NCBI GenBank assembly: GCA_018907035.1
Contig: JACCIC010000052.1
Location: 1,562,501 to 1,626,500, forward strand
Reading direction: 5' to 3'
DNA length: 64,000 nucleotides
Source of the DNA: Sycobia sp. Sy_11
Lineage: Eukaryota; Arthropoda; Insecta; Hymenoptera; Epichrysomallidae
In this document: positions 11,654 through 22,660 of the stretch, one piece after another
How positions within the stretch are numbered: position 1 is the stretch's first letter
How the letters are laid out: each line of letters starts with the position of its first letter
Made by a program: the position numbers and the translations under genes
The notes under the pieces: generated by a model
What the model saw: the letters and a program-made list of their open reading frames with translations, nothing else
Database searches by the model: none
What the model was told of the DNA's origin: nothing

Positions 11654-14600
11654 TCCTAGATTCAGAACGTGTTTTTATGACTTATTGTTGTTCGTTTGTA
11701 TACACGTCTAATTAGCTGATGATCGCTGATTTACAAGGTTCGATAAAAACGTCTATCTATGTTTATTTTTATATTGACTTATACCTATCAGTATTTTTCC
11801 TTTTATTTATATATATATATTTTTTTATATACGAGTTAGTCTATTTATATTAAAGATAAAAAAGAATAATTGTTAGCATATTCTTTTAAAATGTCGTTTT
11901 GTTATCCCTTATTTCTTGGCTTTAATTTTTCAACCTTATTTTATTTATTTCTTATTGCATTTCTGTCTCTGGACTAAATAATCGTTGCTCGTGGTAAGTA
12001 TTTGTCTTGTTTCTTTATATTTTTATTTTTGATTATTATTTTTATTTTATTTATTAATTATTAATTAACAATATTTATTAATTGTTAATACTATTATTTT
12101 TATAATGCCAATATTATTGTGATTTAGAAGTGTGAAAGTTCTTATGGTGTTTAGTGAGCTGGAGCAATATAGAAAGAAAAGTACTAGAAAAATTTCAAAA
12201 AGAAATGTTAAAGTTAAAATAGTTTAATTCGACATTTTGTTTTTACAAATTTATCCTTTTGTTTTTACAAATTTCTAAAAAGTTTTTTTTTTTTATGCAA
12301 AATTTATTTATTTATTATTTATCAATTTCTATTATTAAGTAGTAAATTTTATGTCCTCGTTTGTCTTCTGCCTACTTATTTTAAAGATGACTTCTATTGT
12401 TGAAAATTGTTCTCAAGTGGTATATTGTTTAATTATTTATTTATTTATTATTGTTATTATTTACTTTGACGTTAATTGATCCTGCTGCTGCTTCACTAAC
12501 TTCCCTATTTTATGTCTTGATCTTGGTTGTTTATTATTATTAAATTATTAGTTATTAAATTATTTATTATTTGTTATTTATTATCTAATTAATAATTGTG
12601 TGTCAGTTATTACACTGAACAATATATAGTGTCCCTCGCTGTCAAAAAGAAAGAATTTAAAATTTGCTTGATGTATATCTCTTTTGTATATATTGCTTAA
12701 AGATTTTCTTTATCTATGGTAAATTTATTGATGTTGTTTTTATCGTTAATTAATAATTATTCTATTTTAAATCACTTCTATATATTCTCTATGGCCTTAT
12801 GCTGCTAAGATTTTACAATCCTATGTCAACGTACCTTGTTGTTACTTTACCTTGTATAAATGCAAGCTTACCATATTAGTTTTATATTTTGTAATATTCT
12901 TTCGTATTCAATTATTATTTTTCCTGTAAAAAGAAGTCGTGTAAATGGCTTACCGGTTATTTTTACTATGATCCTTGAATTTTTAAATCAAAAAAATGAA
13001 GTTATATATCCTGATTGTGATGGTCACAGAGTTGTTTATTTGATTATTTATTTATTCGACCTCTTTATTTATTATAAACTAATTTATATTATGCTTGATT
13101 CATATATTATGCTAACTTCTTATTACACCCTTGTTTTCTTCTCTTAAAACTTACCTTATGATAGAAACGCACTTTTACTTATACATAAATTTTTATACAA
13201 CAGTCATATTAACTTCACACTGTGCAATTATTAATTATTTGTTGATCACTTGTTCAGCTTCCAATTCTTCTATTTATCGTCAAGATACTTTACAGTAAAA
13301 GCGTGGTAGTTTATACTTGATTCTGTCTGGCTGTAGGTTGCATGTGACAGGAACAGCGTGTGATTTCAAAATTACTCTTAAAGTATTTTTATAAAAATTT
13401 ATAATTATTAATGAATATTTGTTCACGTTGATATTCACTATTGCTGTAGTTGTCACAAATTTAATGCCCTTGGTTTGGTCAGAAAATTCCTTTTCTTTAC
13501 CATACTTCTGACACTTTCAAAATTTTCACCTATATGTACTTCATTTGACATATAGGTTATACGTACCATCAATACTTGATACAGCAGACAGGTATAAATT
13601 TTTGTACTTATTAAAATCACTGACACTTTCACTGGTTTATATCAAGTATTATTAAATGCTATAATAAGGAAGCATGTATTCGCTGGAATTTTCGCTGATC
13701 ACTTTAGCTTGCACAGTAATGATTTATGCAACATGCATACAGACAAACACTTATATCACTTATTCTTATATGTAAAAAAAATACTAAAATGCACATCTAT
13801 TATTTAAGTTATTGTGTATCAATCCTCTTCCTACTATTCAAATTTGTATCTATTAAAAGAAAATAGATTGTCTCAGCAATTGTTCAGTTTAATACCACTT
13901 GTATGGCTACTTGAGAACCTGTTTTTTTCCATTAAGTTTTTTCTGTCGAAATTGGTTCTTCTCGCTAAATGTCTTAAAATCTGTATTTTCTCCATAGGTA
14001 TGGTTATACTAAACTGCATTTATTTCTCTGAATTGGAGAATTTAGCTTTTTTCTAATGTTTTTATGTCTATCAAAATCCACAAATGTACTGTCAACTATA
14101 TAGCGTATCAGCTGACAGCTGGTACTGCTTACTGACATAGGCTTACTATGCCAGTATGTTTTACTTAATTTTGTTGAGCAGTTTCTTTTTTCAGGGACAT
14201 TTGCCACTAGCTTCTTCGAGCTAGTGAGCTGGAGCGATAGGAAGAATGACAATCGTACACTGTTCAGGGATTGAATTTATGTGCAAAATATATATATAAG
14301 AAACGTTAAAAGAATGAATTAACATGAAATATAATGCAGAAAAATAAAACAGATATAACAAATATTATAAATAATTTTATATGGATTTATGAAAAGAATT
14401 TCAATAAATATTTATATCAGTAGTATATATTTTATATATGACAACATGCATATATGACCTAAAGAGACAACATTTAATTAAATTATTAAACTATTTAAAA
14501 TTATATCATTCTAAAAGAATTTATATACGGCAATATATATTCGACGGAGACACGATTTTACTTTATATGTCTGTTTACATATCGAGAGGGAGAAAGTGAA

Positions 14601-14880
14601 AAATTTTTTTTTACATGAGGATGAGGGGGGGACTATCCTTATAGTTCATACAACGCTTGTGTCGTTCACAACGGCCGCGTCTGCTACACGCAACGGCGCT
14701 GCTGCGCATATTCGTGCACCGCTCTCCAACATGGCCGTCAGTACTTACCACGTGGCGTATTACACGGCGAGTTCTCACTTTTCATAATCATATCACTGCT
14801 TTCGACCGCGACTCTGTTTCCGCACTTTCTACCCGGAAAAAACTTTGTTTTATATAATTTTGTCGGACGGGCCTCACTTA
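11654..14880 (-). other. 3.2-kb AT-rich leader of inner element
   Basis: Between the primer-binding site and gag. Very AT-rich and stop-rich, with no convincing gene; the 82-codon frame at 14004-14252 has no recognisable domain. The 14-mer TAGTGAGCTGGAGC occurs at about 12152 and 14222. Confidence 0.55.
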
Positions 14881-14890
14881 TTGGGCGCCA
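14881..14890 (-). other. primer-binding site of inner element (tRNA-Lys-like)
   Basis: Minus-strand TGGCGCCCAA, three bases from the LTR end. It fits the 3' end of a tRNA-Lys (ending ...TTGGGCGCCA), a common primer for gypsy-type elements. The match decays after about ten bases. Confidence 0.75.
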
Positions 14891-14893
14891 TTT

Positions 14894-15774
14894 TATAACC
14901 CCACTTTAGCGGGTTACTTACCTTAGTATCTCACGTGGCGTCGACGTCGCTGGAACGAGAGAACGGGGAACGGGGATCTAGGAACGCGAAAGAACGAGTC
15001 TAATTGTTAACAATATATGATCAATTATTTATTATAACTCGCGCATCACACATTCCTTACTCTACGCGTTACAAATCTCTTCGCAATTTACAGTTAACAT
15101 TATAAGCGCGACGACGACAGACACGACGGAGCGGGTTCTGCGGACAAGGATAGATGCGGTAGGACAGGGGGAGAAGGGGGAGACGCGATATAGTCTACAG
15201 CTAGACGCTCGCGCGCGCGCACGGCTACGCTACGATGGTGCGCGCCCACAGGGGGACGCGCACTTTACTCATTACTGATAACTTGGAAGGCTACTTGCCG
15301 AAGGGTCCTCGGCGCCGCTGGTTCTTCTCGATCGCGTCGCTTACTTTCGTCCGGGTGGTGCCTTCGTGCTTCCTCTCTCTCTCTCTCTCTCTTCTGTGTG
15401 GGGCTATCTTCCCTCCTTCCTTCCTTCTCGGTTTTTCGCTACCTTCGGAACCAAGGGCGATGCTCGTTCGGGACGACCACGTAAACAGTCGTGGATCAGG
15501 CGTTGCAGTTGAGGTCGTCGTCTACGTATGCATGGCTGGCGCGTGGGAATGATCAGAATGCGGGTGGCAACCGAAGCTGAGAAGAGCGCTATAGTTTTGG
15601 CGACAGCTCGACTCGATACATTAGATCTCCTCGACGGCTCAGGGAAGAAGAAGGTGAACTTCCTTCTTCGCGGGCGAACGTTGCGCTCTCTCGCGGCTCG
15701 TGCTTCGCGTATTTTCGCCGTAACGCGCGAACACTCGGTTTTGTAACCGCGGACCGGCCATTTGGTCGGTCACA
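14894..15774 (-). repeat. 5' LTR of inner element (881 bp)
   Basis: Partner of 2837-3710. It should contain the promoter for minus-strand transcription. Followed in element sense by AAA and the primer-binding site, and preceded by the ACAT target duplication. Confidence 0.88.
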
Positions 15775-15778
15775 ACAT

Positions 15779-16633
15779 ATATCAGATGCGTATATAATAC
15801 CTGTGTAAATGAATATATGAGCCATATTTATGTGTATATAATCAGGTGAAATAGAATCGTATACACATGCATGTATAACAGCTGTGTGTTAAACATACAT
15901 TTGTTATACACGTATGATCAAATATGAGATGTGTAAGACAAATGTAGTCATGTACTACACAAAAACAAGCTCATATACACATTTATATTGGGTTTCATAA
16001 CGAGCATGTAATATTACCGGTTATTATATGATTTATCATATAATAAGGTGTAACATTAAAGTTACAAAACTTCAGATTTAGATTTTAGGAGGACGATAAA
16101 CACTTAGTAGAATAGATAGTAAATAACATTAAGTCTTTGTTATTATATTTGTACAAAGCTATTCTGAGGAGTAATTAGCCTCTAAAATTAGCACTAAGTA
16201 ATCACTTACTCAATAACAAGAAGCAATTATCTGTCGTGTTTATCGTCCTGACCTTAAATATATTAATATTAATACTATTTACATGGTACGTTATGATCAT
16301 TAAATAATTCCTGCTGCAGCATTTTCCGTATGGGGGGGGGGTTTACGTTAACCGGGAGGGAAGATAAGAAAGAGAGAAAAAAAAGAGCTTGAAGAAGAGA
16401 AAAGAATGAAAAATTTCAGTGAAATATAATTTATATTTCACAGTTCAATGGTACTGTAGCAGCCGCTTGCTGCTACGGCGCATGTCAATACACGCGGTTC
16501 AAAATGGCCGTCTGACTACGTAGTCAGGCGGGCAGTTATTCTCTGCTGCTTTTCTTTTCTTTTTCCAACCGGGGCTTTTCACTAGGGTTTTTACTTTTTT
16601 ACGCACACATTTATTTGTCGCGGGCCTCACGCT
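15779..16633 (-). other. leader of outer LTR element, second part
   Basis: Continuation of the outer leader after the nested insertion. AT-rich, no ORF of interest, with a G run at about 16334-16341. A short frame at 16499-16717 is not recognised. Confidence 0.5.
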
Positions 16634-16643
16634 GTGGGCGCCA
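16634..16643 (-). other. primer-binding site of outer element
   Basis: Minus strand TGGCGCCCAC, followed by a GTGAGGCCCG stretch also seen after the inner primer site. It supports a related tRNA-Lys-primed element whose 5' LTR begins just to the right. Confidence 0.65.
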
Positions 16644-16645
16644 TT

Positions 16646-17771
16646 TGTAAGGCGTTTTCTGACCGTCCACTTACCTGGAGGTGGAGCTGCGGGACGCGCA
16701 GAATCCTTTGCGTTCACCTATAAAGAAATGGGGACGTGGGAGGAGGATAACAAAACACGAAGACTGATCTGCAAGAATCTCTATTCTATTTATTTCACAC
16801 TATGTACACTCCCATTTTCACATCCGCATTACACTAATACTTCGCACTCTCACGCACTCTTCTCACACACACACACTCTCAAACTTGTTAACATACGCGG
16901 GTTCCGCGACATTCCAACGATCATACAGACACTTTAACGCAATACACGGGGGGGGGGCAGGGACACGCAACACGGACATACACCGGTGGATATACATTAA
17001 AACCTTACGGTAAATGGCGCGGCAGCGGCGGACGCGACCATTTACTTTATAGCGCACGGGGTGGTCAATTACTTGCCTGTTGCCGGTACTGCTGGGCGAT
17101 CCTGGTCGTCCTCCGGAACGGGCTGCAGAACGTGGAGGTCGACGCGCGCGCGCTCTCTCTCTCTCTCTCTCTCTCTCGCGAGTCAGGCAGGCAGTTGCGG
17201 CGACGGCGCGGGGCCCGCTTTCTCACGATGGCGGCGACGGTCGGACAGGCCGTCGGAGATGCTGCTGCTGCTGCTGCTGGGCCGTCGGCCAGTTGGTGGT
17301 GGAGGTGGAGGGAAGCAGGGGCTCTCGAGCTGCCGATCACACACGACTTCTGTCGTGTAGGCGGCCGCGGCTGCGACGGTGTCGGTGTTAAAATGGCGGT
17401 CGGGGAGCTACGCACTCTCCCGGTGCAAAACACTTGGCGCGGCGAAAATCACCGAGACGCTGAACACGGTGTTCGCACGATTTTCTCTGTTTTCTCTTGA
17501 ATCGTCCTCTAGGTAAAGCTCTCGAGAACGGACACGAGCCACTCACGAAGCGGGGCTGATAGTTCTCGACAATAGCGACTAGGCCTAAGACGACGTACGA
17601 TACGGGTGCACAAGGCGTCGATCTCTCACCGCGACTCAACAGAGAAGAAGGCGTCGCTTCTCTTTCGTTCGAGCGTCGCTTTGCGCGCGCCCTTTTGGCA
17701 GCGCGACTGTATTACTCGCACTTACGCGCACGCGGTTTTAAACACAGGGACCGTTAATCGGAACGATTACA
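16646..17771 (-). repeat. probable 5' LTR of outer element
   Basis: Bounded on the left by the primer site and on the right by a TGT start in element sense, with ends TGTAATCG and CCTTACA. GC-rich, with CT dinucleotides at about 17154-17177 and a CTG run at about 17258-17280. Only one LTR is in the window, so the right edge is inferred. ORFs here are not genes. Confidence 0.5.
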
Positions 17772-17784
17772 ATATATATACATA

Positions 17785-18960
17785 TACAAGGTCAGAAATT
17801 AAGTAATGCGACACAATTAAAAAACTGAGTATATTTAAAAATTAAGGCATACGTTGCGTACATCTTCAAAGCAGCCCTCTCCCGCATCTGTACACTTATT
17901 CCAGCAAGTTTTTCAGTTTTGTTAACGATTCTGGAATCCTTGTGGGACCTCTCCCGGTACCATCGTCACAGATTCTTAGATGTCTTCAACGGAGTCAAAA
18001 TTTCGACCTTTGATGAATTTTTGCAAATAGGGGAATAGGACAAAGTCGTAGGGTGATATCTTCGATGAATAGGGCGGTTGTAGTGACGTCGCGATGCCTT
18101 TAGATGCCAAAAACTGAGACGCTGAACGCACTGTGACAGGAAGCATTGTCGTGATGCAGAACATAAGTCTTCGCGATCTCTGGGCGCACACTGAGCACCC
18201 TTTTTCGTAATTTTTCGAGCATCTTGCGGTAGAATACTTAATTTACTTTATGTCCATGTGCTACAAACTCTTTGTGAACCACCTCTTTGCTATTGAAGAA
18301 GCAAATGAACATGGGTTTCACTTTCGATTTGCTGTTTCTCGCTTTCTTTGGCCTTGCCGTTCCGGGGTACAGACACTGTTGGCTTTGTTGTTTAGTTTCG
18401 GGGCCATATTGAAAGAACCAACTTTTATCACCAGTAATTACTCGATCGAAAAGAGTAGAAACACTTTTAACTTGCTCGAGACAATCTTGAGCGATGTTCA
18501 TTCGGTGGACTTTTTATTCATCTGAAAGGTTCTTCGGTACCATCTTCGCGCATAGCTTTTTCATGCCCAAATCTTCGGTTAAAATCTTTCTAACTGCTTT
18601 CCGGTTAATATTCAACTTGTTAGCCAACATTCGAATGGTTAGTCACCGGTTTTGACAAATAAAGGCGCGGATTTGCTGCGCATTTGCGTCCGTTTGCACT
18701 TGAATTGGCCTTCCGCTCCGCGCCTCGTCTTTGACGCTCTCACGGCCTTTTTTAAAATCAGCATGCCATCGAAGAACTTGACTACGACTCAGGGCATCAC
18801 TACCATACACTTTAAGTACTTTTTCATAATTTTCGTCGCAGTTTCGTCGCGCTTTCGCCGAATTTCGTACAAAATTTTCTTACGCACCGTTGCTCTAAAT
18901 TTCTCTTTTCCATTTTCGTGACATGTACTACTCACATGTTGTTACAAAATACTAAACAGC
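17785..18960 (-). pseudogene. mariner transposase remnant
   Basis: Minus-strand mariner-type transposase read in several frames. The N-terminal part (about 18920-18650) has stops. The middle includes KKLCA and MNIAQDCLEQVKSVSTLFDR, the first catalytic block reads VITGDKSWFFQYGPET, and PRPKKARNSKSKVKPMFI follows. The second acidic block reads FCITTMLP where HHDNAP is expected, and the third YSSKISPYDFVLF. At least three of the key motifs are damaged. Terminal repeats are not resolved; the right side abuts the satellite array. Confidence 0.75.
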
Positions 18961-18974
18961 TAGCGAAGAAATGA

Positions 18975-19640
18975 CCGTAAAAGGGTCGTTATGGGTTTAT
19001 TCGATGGGAAACGATGTCTAGCTTTCTCGGGACATCTTCGACGCATACTTTCACGATTGAACGGCAAAATATGATTTCCAGGTGTTTCTGAACGATTTCT
19101 ACGGGGAGTATTGTATTTAGTTGGTAGCAAACGACGTCCACGTATGTAGGAACGACATTTATGGGCAGATTTGTGTTGGGACGTTAGAATACGATGTCCA
19201 GGTGATTCTGAACGACTTGTACAGGGCGTATTGTGATTAGTCATTAGGAAACAATGTCTAAGATTCCTCGGAACGACTTCCACTGGGACTATCGTGTTTA
19301 GTAAGTAGAAAACGGTATCCAGGTAGGAGGGTGGTCCCAGAAGTACCTGGCCCAACAAATAAAACTCAAAAATTTTGGAAAAAAATATATTTATTTTTCA
19401 ACATAATCCAGTTCATATCCAGGTATCACGGGACGACTTCTAAGGGGAGTTACATATTCGGAGGGTGGAATGCGATTTCCAGATGTTGTGGAAAGACTTC
19501 TACGGAGATTTTCGTGTTTGAACGGTAGAATACGATTTCCAGGTTCTTCGGAAGTATTTTTCTATAAGGAGTTGCGTGTTCTGACGGTAGAAAACGATGT
19601 CCGGGTATAACAGGACGACTTCTATGAAAAGATTGGTATT
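18975..19640 (+). repeat. 60-bp satellite, forward block
   Basis: About ten diverged 60-bp units, each with a GACTTCTACGGGGAGT-like core and an AACGATGTCCAGGT-like core. It is interrupted at about 19325-19415 by a mariner-end-like insert. Because 60 bp equals 20 codons, frames stay open across units, giving false ORFs on the minus strand. Confidence 0.75.
19325..19415 (+). mobile_element. short mariner-end-like insert in satellite
   Basis: GGTGGTCCCAGAAGTACCTG followed by an AT-rich stretch, breaking the 60-bp periodicity. It resembles the terminal end of a mariner but has no coding part. Confidence 0.35.
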
Positions 19641-19840
19641 CTGTCATTTAAAAACCCAAAGTTCCAATACAAGTCATCTCTGGATACGTGAACATCGTAT
19701 TGTAACTCCACAACGCAAAATTTTATAGCAGTCGTCCCAAAACATGTCCTGTTGTCCGAACATGATAGTCTCCGTAAACGTTCTTAAATCTTTTTCTTCC
19801 GCTCGAACTCGAAAGTACAATTGTCCCCATAAAAGCCGTA

Positions 19841-19843
<3 letters not shown>

Positions 19844-19886
<43 letters not shown>
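19844..19886. repeat. TA microsatellite
   Basis: Uninterrupted (TA)n. Similar runs occur at 20099-20138, 20821-20868, 21010-21088, 27094-27133, 28074-28128, 30318-30359, 37811-37865 and 50441-50486. Confidence 0.95.
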
Positions 19887-19888
<2 letters not shown>

Positions 19889-19959
19889 CATAAAATGGTT
19901 GGCGAAGTATCAGTTTTTTGAGGTGGACGCAGCTTTGAAGCAGCTGTTTATACAAAAGT

Positions 19960-20097
19960 AACGATGGGTACATTACGGTATATTATTTCTACTAATATAT
20001 ATTTTTATATATAGAGCACTTGTTACTTAGATGTTATTGAATTGTTTAAGAAACGGTTAAATTATTATCTCCGGCGAAGCCGAGACCGGGCATGCTA

Positions 20098-20098
<1 letters not shown>
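19960..20098 (+). mobile_element. Helitron-like 3' end (hairpin plus CTAG)
   Basis: Ends CCGGCGAAGCCG (a short stem with GAA loop), a spacer, then CTAG followed by T, the arrangement of a Helitron 3' terminus. The host side is a TA run. No Rep/helicase coding is seen, so it would be a non-autonomous or truncated copy. Confidence 0.4.
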
Positions 20099-20142
<44 letters not shown>

Positions 20143-20148
20143 TATACA

Positions 20149-20290
20149 CTAGCATCTCCCGTTTCAATTCAATAATATCTAAGTAAAAGTACTCTATATA
20201 TAAAAATGTATATTACTATAAATAATTGATCGTAATTTACCTATCGTCGCTTCTATACATACAGTATGTATATACAGAATGTACCAACCG
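20149..20290 (-). mobile_element. second Helitron-like end, inverted
   Basis: The reverse complement resembles 19960-20098 (TATATAGAG, TTACTTAGAT, TATTGAATTG, then CTAG) but lacks the hairpin. Both CTAG ends face the same TA run at 20099-20138. Confidence 0.35.
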
Positions 20291-20818
20291 TATGTAATAC
20301 ACATATATAAGCATATTACATATGACTTCTATGGGGAAAATTGTTCTTTTGATTTCGGGCGGTTGAAAAAGATGCCCAAGTGTCTCGAGACGACGTGTAC
20401 GGAGAGTATCATGTTCGGAATATAGGACATGTTACGGGACGACTGCTATTGAGTTTTGTTTTGGGGAGGCAGAATAAGATGTCCATGTATCCCGCGCCTG
20501 TTCGAATGATAGAATATGAATCTCTTTATAAAAGTGTCTTAAACACTCCCCGTAGAAGTCGTTCCAAAACATTCAGACATCGTATTCAAACGTCCCAACA
20601 TTAATCTCCCCATAGAATTCGTCCCGTCATATCTGGACATCGTTTTCTACCGTTGGAACACGAAATTCCCCGTAGAAATCGTCCAGAGACACCTGGACAT
20701 CGCATTCTATCATCTGAACACAAAAATCCCAATAGAAATTGTCCTGAGCCAACGGGATATCGTATTCAACCGCCCGTGTACACCAATACAATATTTCTCA
20801 GTACAAACTGTATTTAAA

Positions 20819-20871
<53 letters not shown>

Positions 20872-21046
20872 ATATTTCCGATTTTTTAATTAAATACCGT
20901 GAATATTTTAGTAGTCGTGCCAACTGAAATTCAAGCAAAATGTTGGTATGCGAATAGCGTATTTTTTCAGCGGACGCAGATATTACCTTTTTATTTATGC
21001 AGAAGTGTGATGTAATATATATGTATATATATATGTATATATATAG

Positions 21047-21092
<46 letters not shown>

Positions 21093-21310
21093 CCGAGATT
21101 TTGGTTAAGAACCTTTATATTGCCATCATTTTTTTTGGTTCAAATTAAAAAAAAAACATAGTCTATTGTCAATTCTTAAGTTAGCATAACGTATAATAAC
21201 AAAAGTATACAATAATTTGTGATCACAAATTATGTTCAGTATGATTTGGCATACAAAACCATTTTATAAGAGAACACGAAGAAAGAAAGAGAGAAAGAGA
21301 GGGAAAGACA

Positions 21311-21425
<115 letters not shown>

Positions 21426-21499
21426 GTATTTTCCCACATACGAGAAAATAAAATTTACAAAAATCAAAAGATATTCATAAAGTGTGAGAGTAGTGTTAG

Positions 21500-21745
21500 T
21501 CAAACCTGAAGAACAGAAAAGGTAATACCGATTACGTCACACCTTCTTTAGGATACGAATCCTATGATTTTCAATAAAAAATATAGCCTATGTCCTCCCC
21601 AAGATAATATAGAATCTATATGTCAAATTTCAGAACAATCCGTGCAGTAGTTTTTTCCGTTATCGTGTACAGACAATAACACGCTTTGTCTTTATAAATT
21701 AGTATGATATGATATGATATGATATGATATGATATGATATGATAT
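21500..21745 (+). mobile_element. RTE-like LINE 3' end with pentamer tail
   Basis: Contains AGCCTATGTCC, then CAAATTTCAGAACAATCCGTGC and ATTAGTATGAT running into a (GATAT)n tail at about 21705-21745. Conserved 3' ends of insect RTE-clade LINEs have this layout and end in short tandem repeats. There is no coding region. Confidence 0.4.
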
Positions 21746-21746
21746 A

Positions 21747-22660
21747 TCAGGTGTACCGGTATGAAGTGAGCGTTTTTTGTGAATAGAATATTGGTGTTAG
21801 TTGGAAAGTGAAAAATATTTCACTCAAAGTATTAACCGTTTTTTTCTTCACATTTTGACCACTTTTCTGGTAATTGGTGAATACCATATCAATAGAATTG
21901 TTTTTTTCTGGAGCAAACGAATTAGACACGAAATTTTCGAATTCCTAATGGATATCATAATACTGATTGGCCAATGCGTGTTCCATAGATGAAAGCAAAT
22001 GGTAGTTGGGCGAAGTTATGTCTTTTGAATATGTTGGATAGGGTAGTAGCTCCCAGCTAACTGCTTTGAGTAAATCCTGAATTAGTTTTACATTTTGTAC
22101 AGGTGCATTGTCATGGAGCCAAATTGCCTTGCCATATCTTCTGTCCCTTTGCGATCGTTTTTCGATCCGTGCATAATTCTAAATAATCATTTGTGGTCAC
22201 TAACGATCAGTATTAATTGTTTTACCGGGTTTTAACAACTCTCAACTCACAGAACGCTACTCTGGTCCCACCAAATACACAGCATTGTCTTCTTGCCGAC
22301 TCCATTTGGTTTTGCAGTCTATGTTAAAGGATTTCCGAATTAACCCATGATTTTTTCCATTTAGGATTCTTGAAATAGACCCTTTCCTCATCGCCAGTAA
22401 TAATTAGATACAGAATTGATGTTCTTTCATGTCTTTGAAGCAGAATTTCACAAGTATGTTTTCAGTTTTTCGTCTGACTTTCATTCAATTTATGTGGCAC
22501 TCATTTTTCATACTTTTAGATCTTTCCCATAGTTTTTAAACGGTCAGAAATTGTCTGATTTTGCAGTCAATCCTTATCAGTTCAGCTCTTCTCAAAGCTC
22601 AAACATCTGATTCTATCTAACTCTCTTCAACGTAATCAACATAATCTACGAAACGAATTT
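21747..22660 (-). pseudogene. mariner remnant, CAGGTGTACCGG terminal family
   Basis: Starts with TCAGGTGTACCGGTATGAAG after TA. Minus-strand translation recovers scraps: MLCIWWDQS near 22260, and TGDE followed by VYFKNPKWKK near 22390. No long ORF and no right terminus found. The left end matches the end at 55161 in inverse orientation, so both belong to one family. Confidence 0.65.

Larger units (their letters stand above)
2837..15774 (-). mobile_element. inner Ty3/gypsy-type LTR retrotransposon, structurally complete, 12.9 kb
   Basis: Minus-strand element with LTRs at 14894-15774 (5') and 2837-3710 (3'), each starting TGTGACC and ending GGTTATA in element sense. ACAT flanks both sides (2833-2836 and 15775-15778) as a 4-bp target duplication. 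A primer-binding site beginning TGGCGCCCAA lies three bases inside the 5' LTR, and a purine tract abuts the 3' LTR. Inside are gag, pol in the order PR-RT-RH-IN, and a third open region. All coding parts carry stops or frameshifts, so it is not autonomous. The LTRs differ by roughly one base in twenty by eye plus small indels, so the insertion is not very recent. Confidence 0.88.
19660..20780. repeat. 60-bp satellite, alternating inverted blocks
   Basis: The same satellite recurs in reverse at about 19660-19790, forward at about 20320-20515 and reverse again at about 20525-20780 (CCCCGTAGAAGTCGTCC-like cores). Between them are TA runs and two Helitron-like ends. Confidence 0.65.

Noticed and set aside
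13814..14252. Opposing 80-codon ORFs in the inner leader
   Set aside because: AT-rich chance frames without domain, conservation evidence or splice context.
17061..17640. Several overlapping ORFs with Ser-Leu, Arg or Ala runs
   Set aside because: They come from CT and CTG repeats and high GC in the probable outer LTR; no domain and conflicting frames.
18960..19358. 132-codon minus-strand ORF with 20-residue repeats
   Set aside because: Produced by the 60-bp satellite; no start context, domain or splice evidence.
18975..20780. Possible CRISPR-like array
   Set aside because: The 60-bp units are contiguous and diverged with no unique spacers, in a eukaryotic context.
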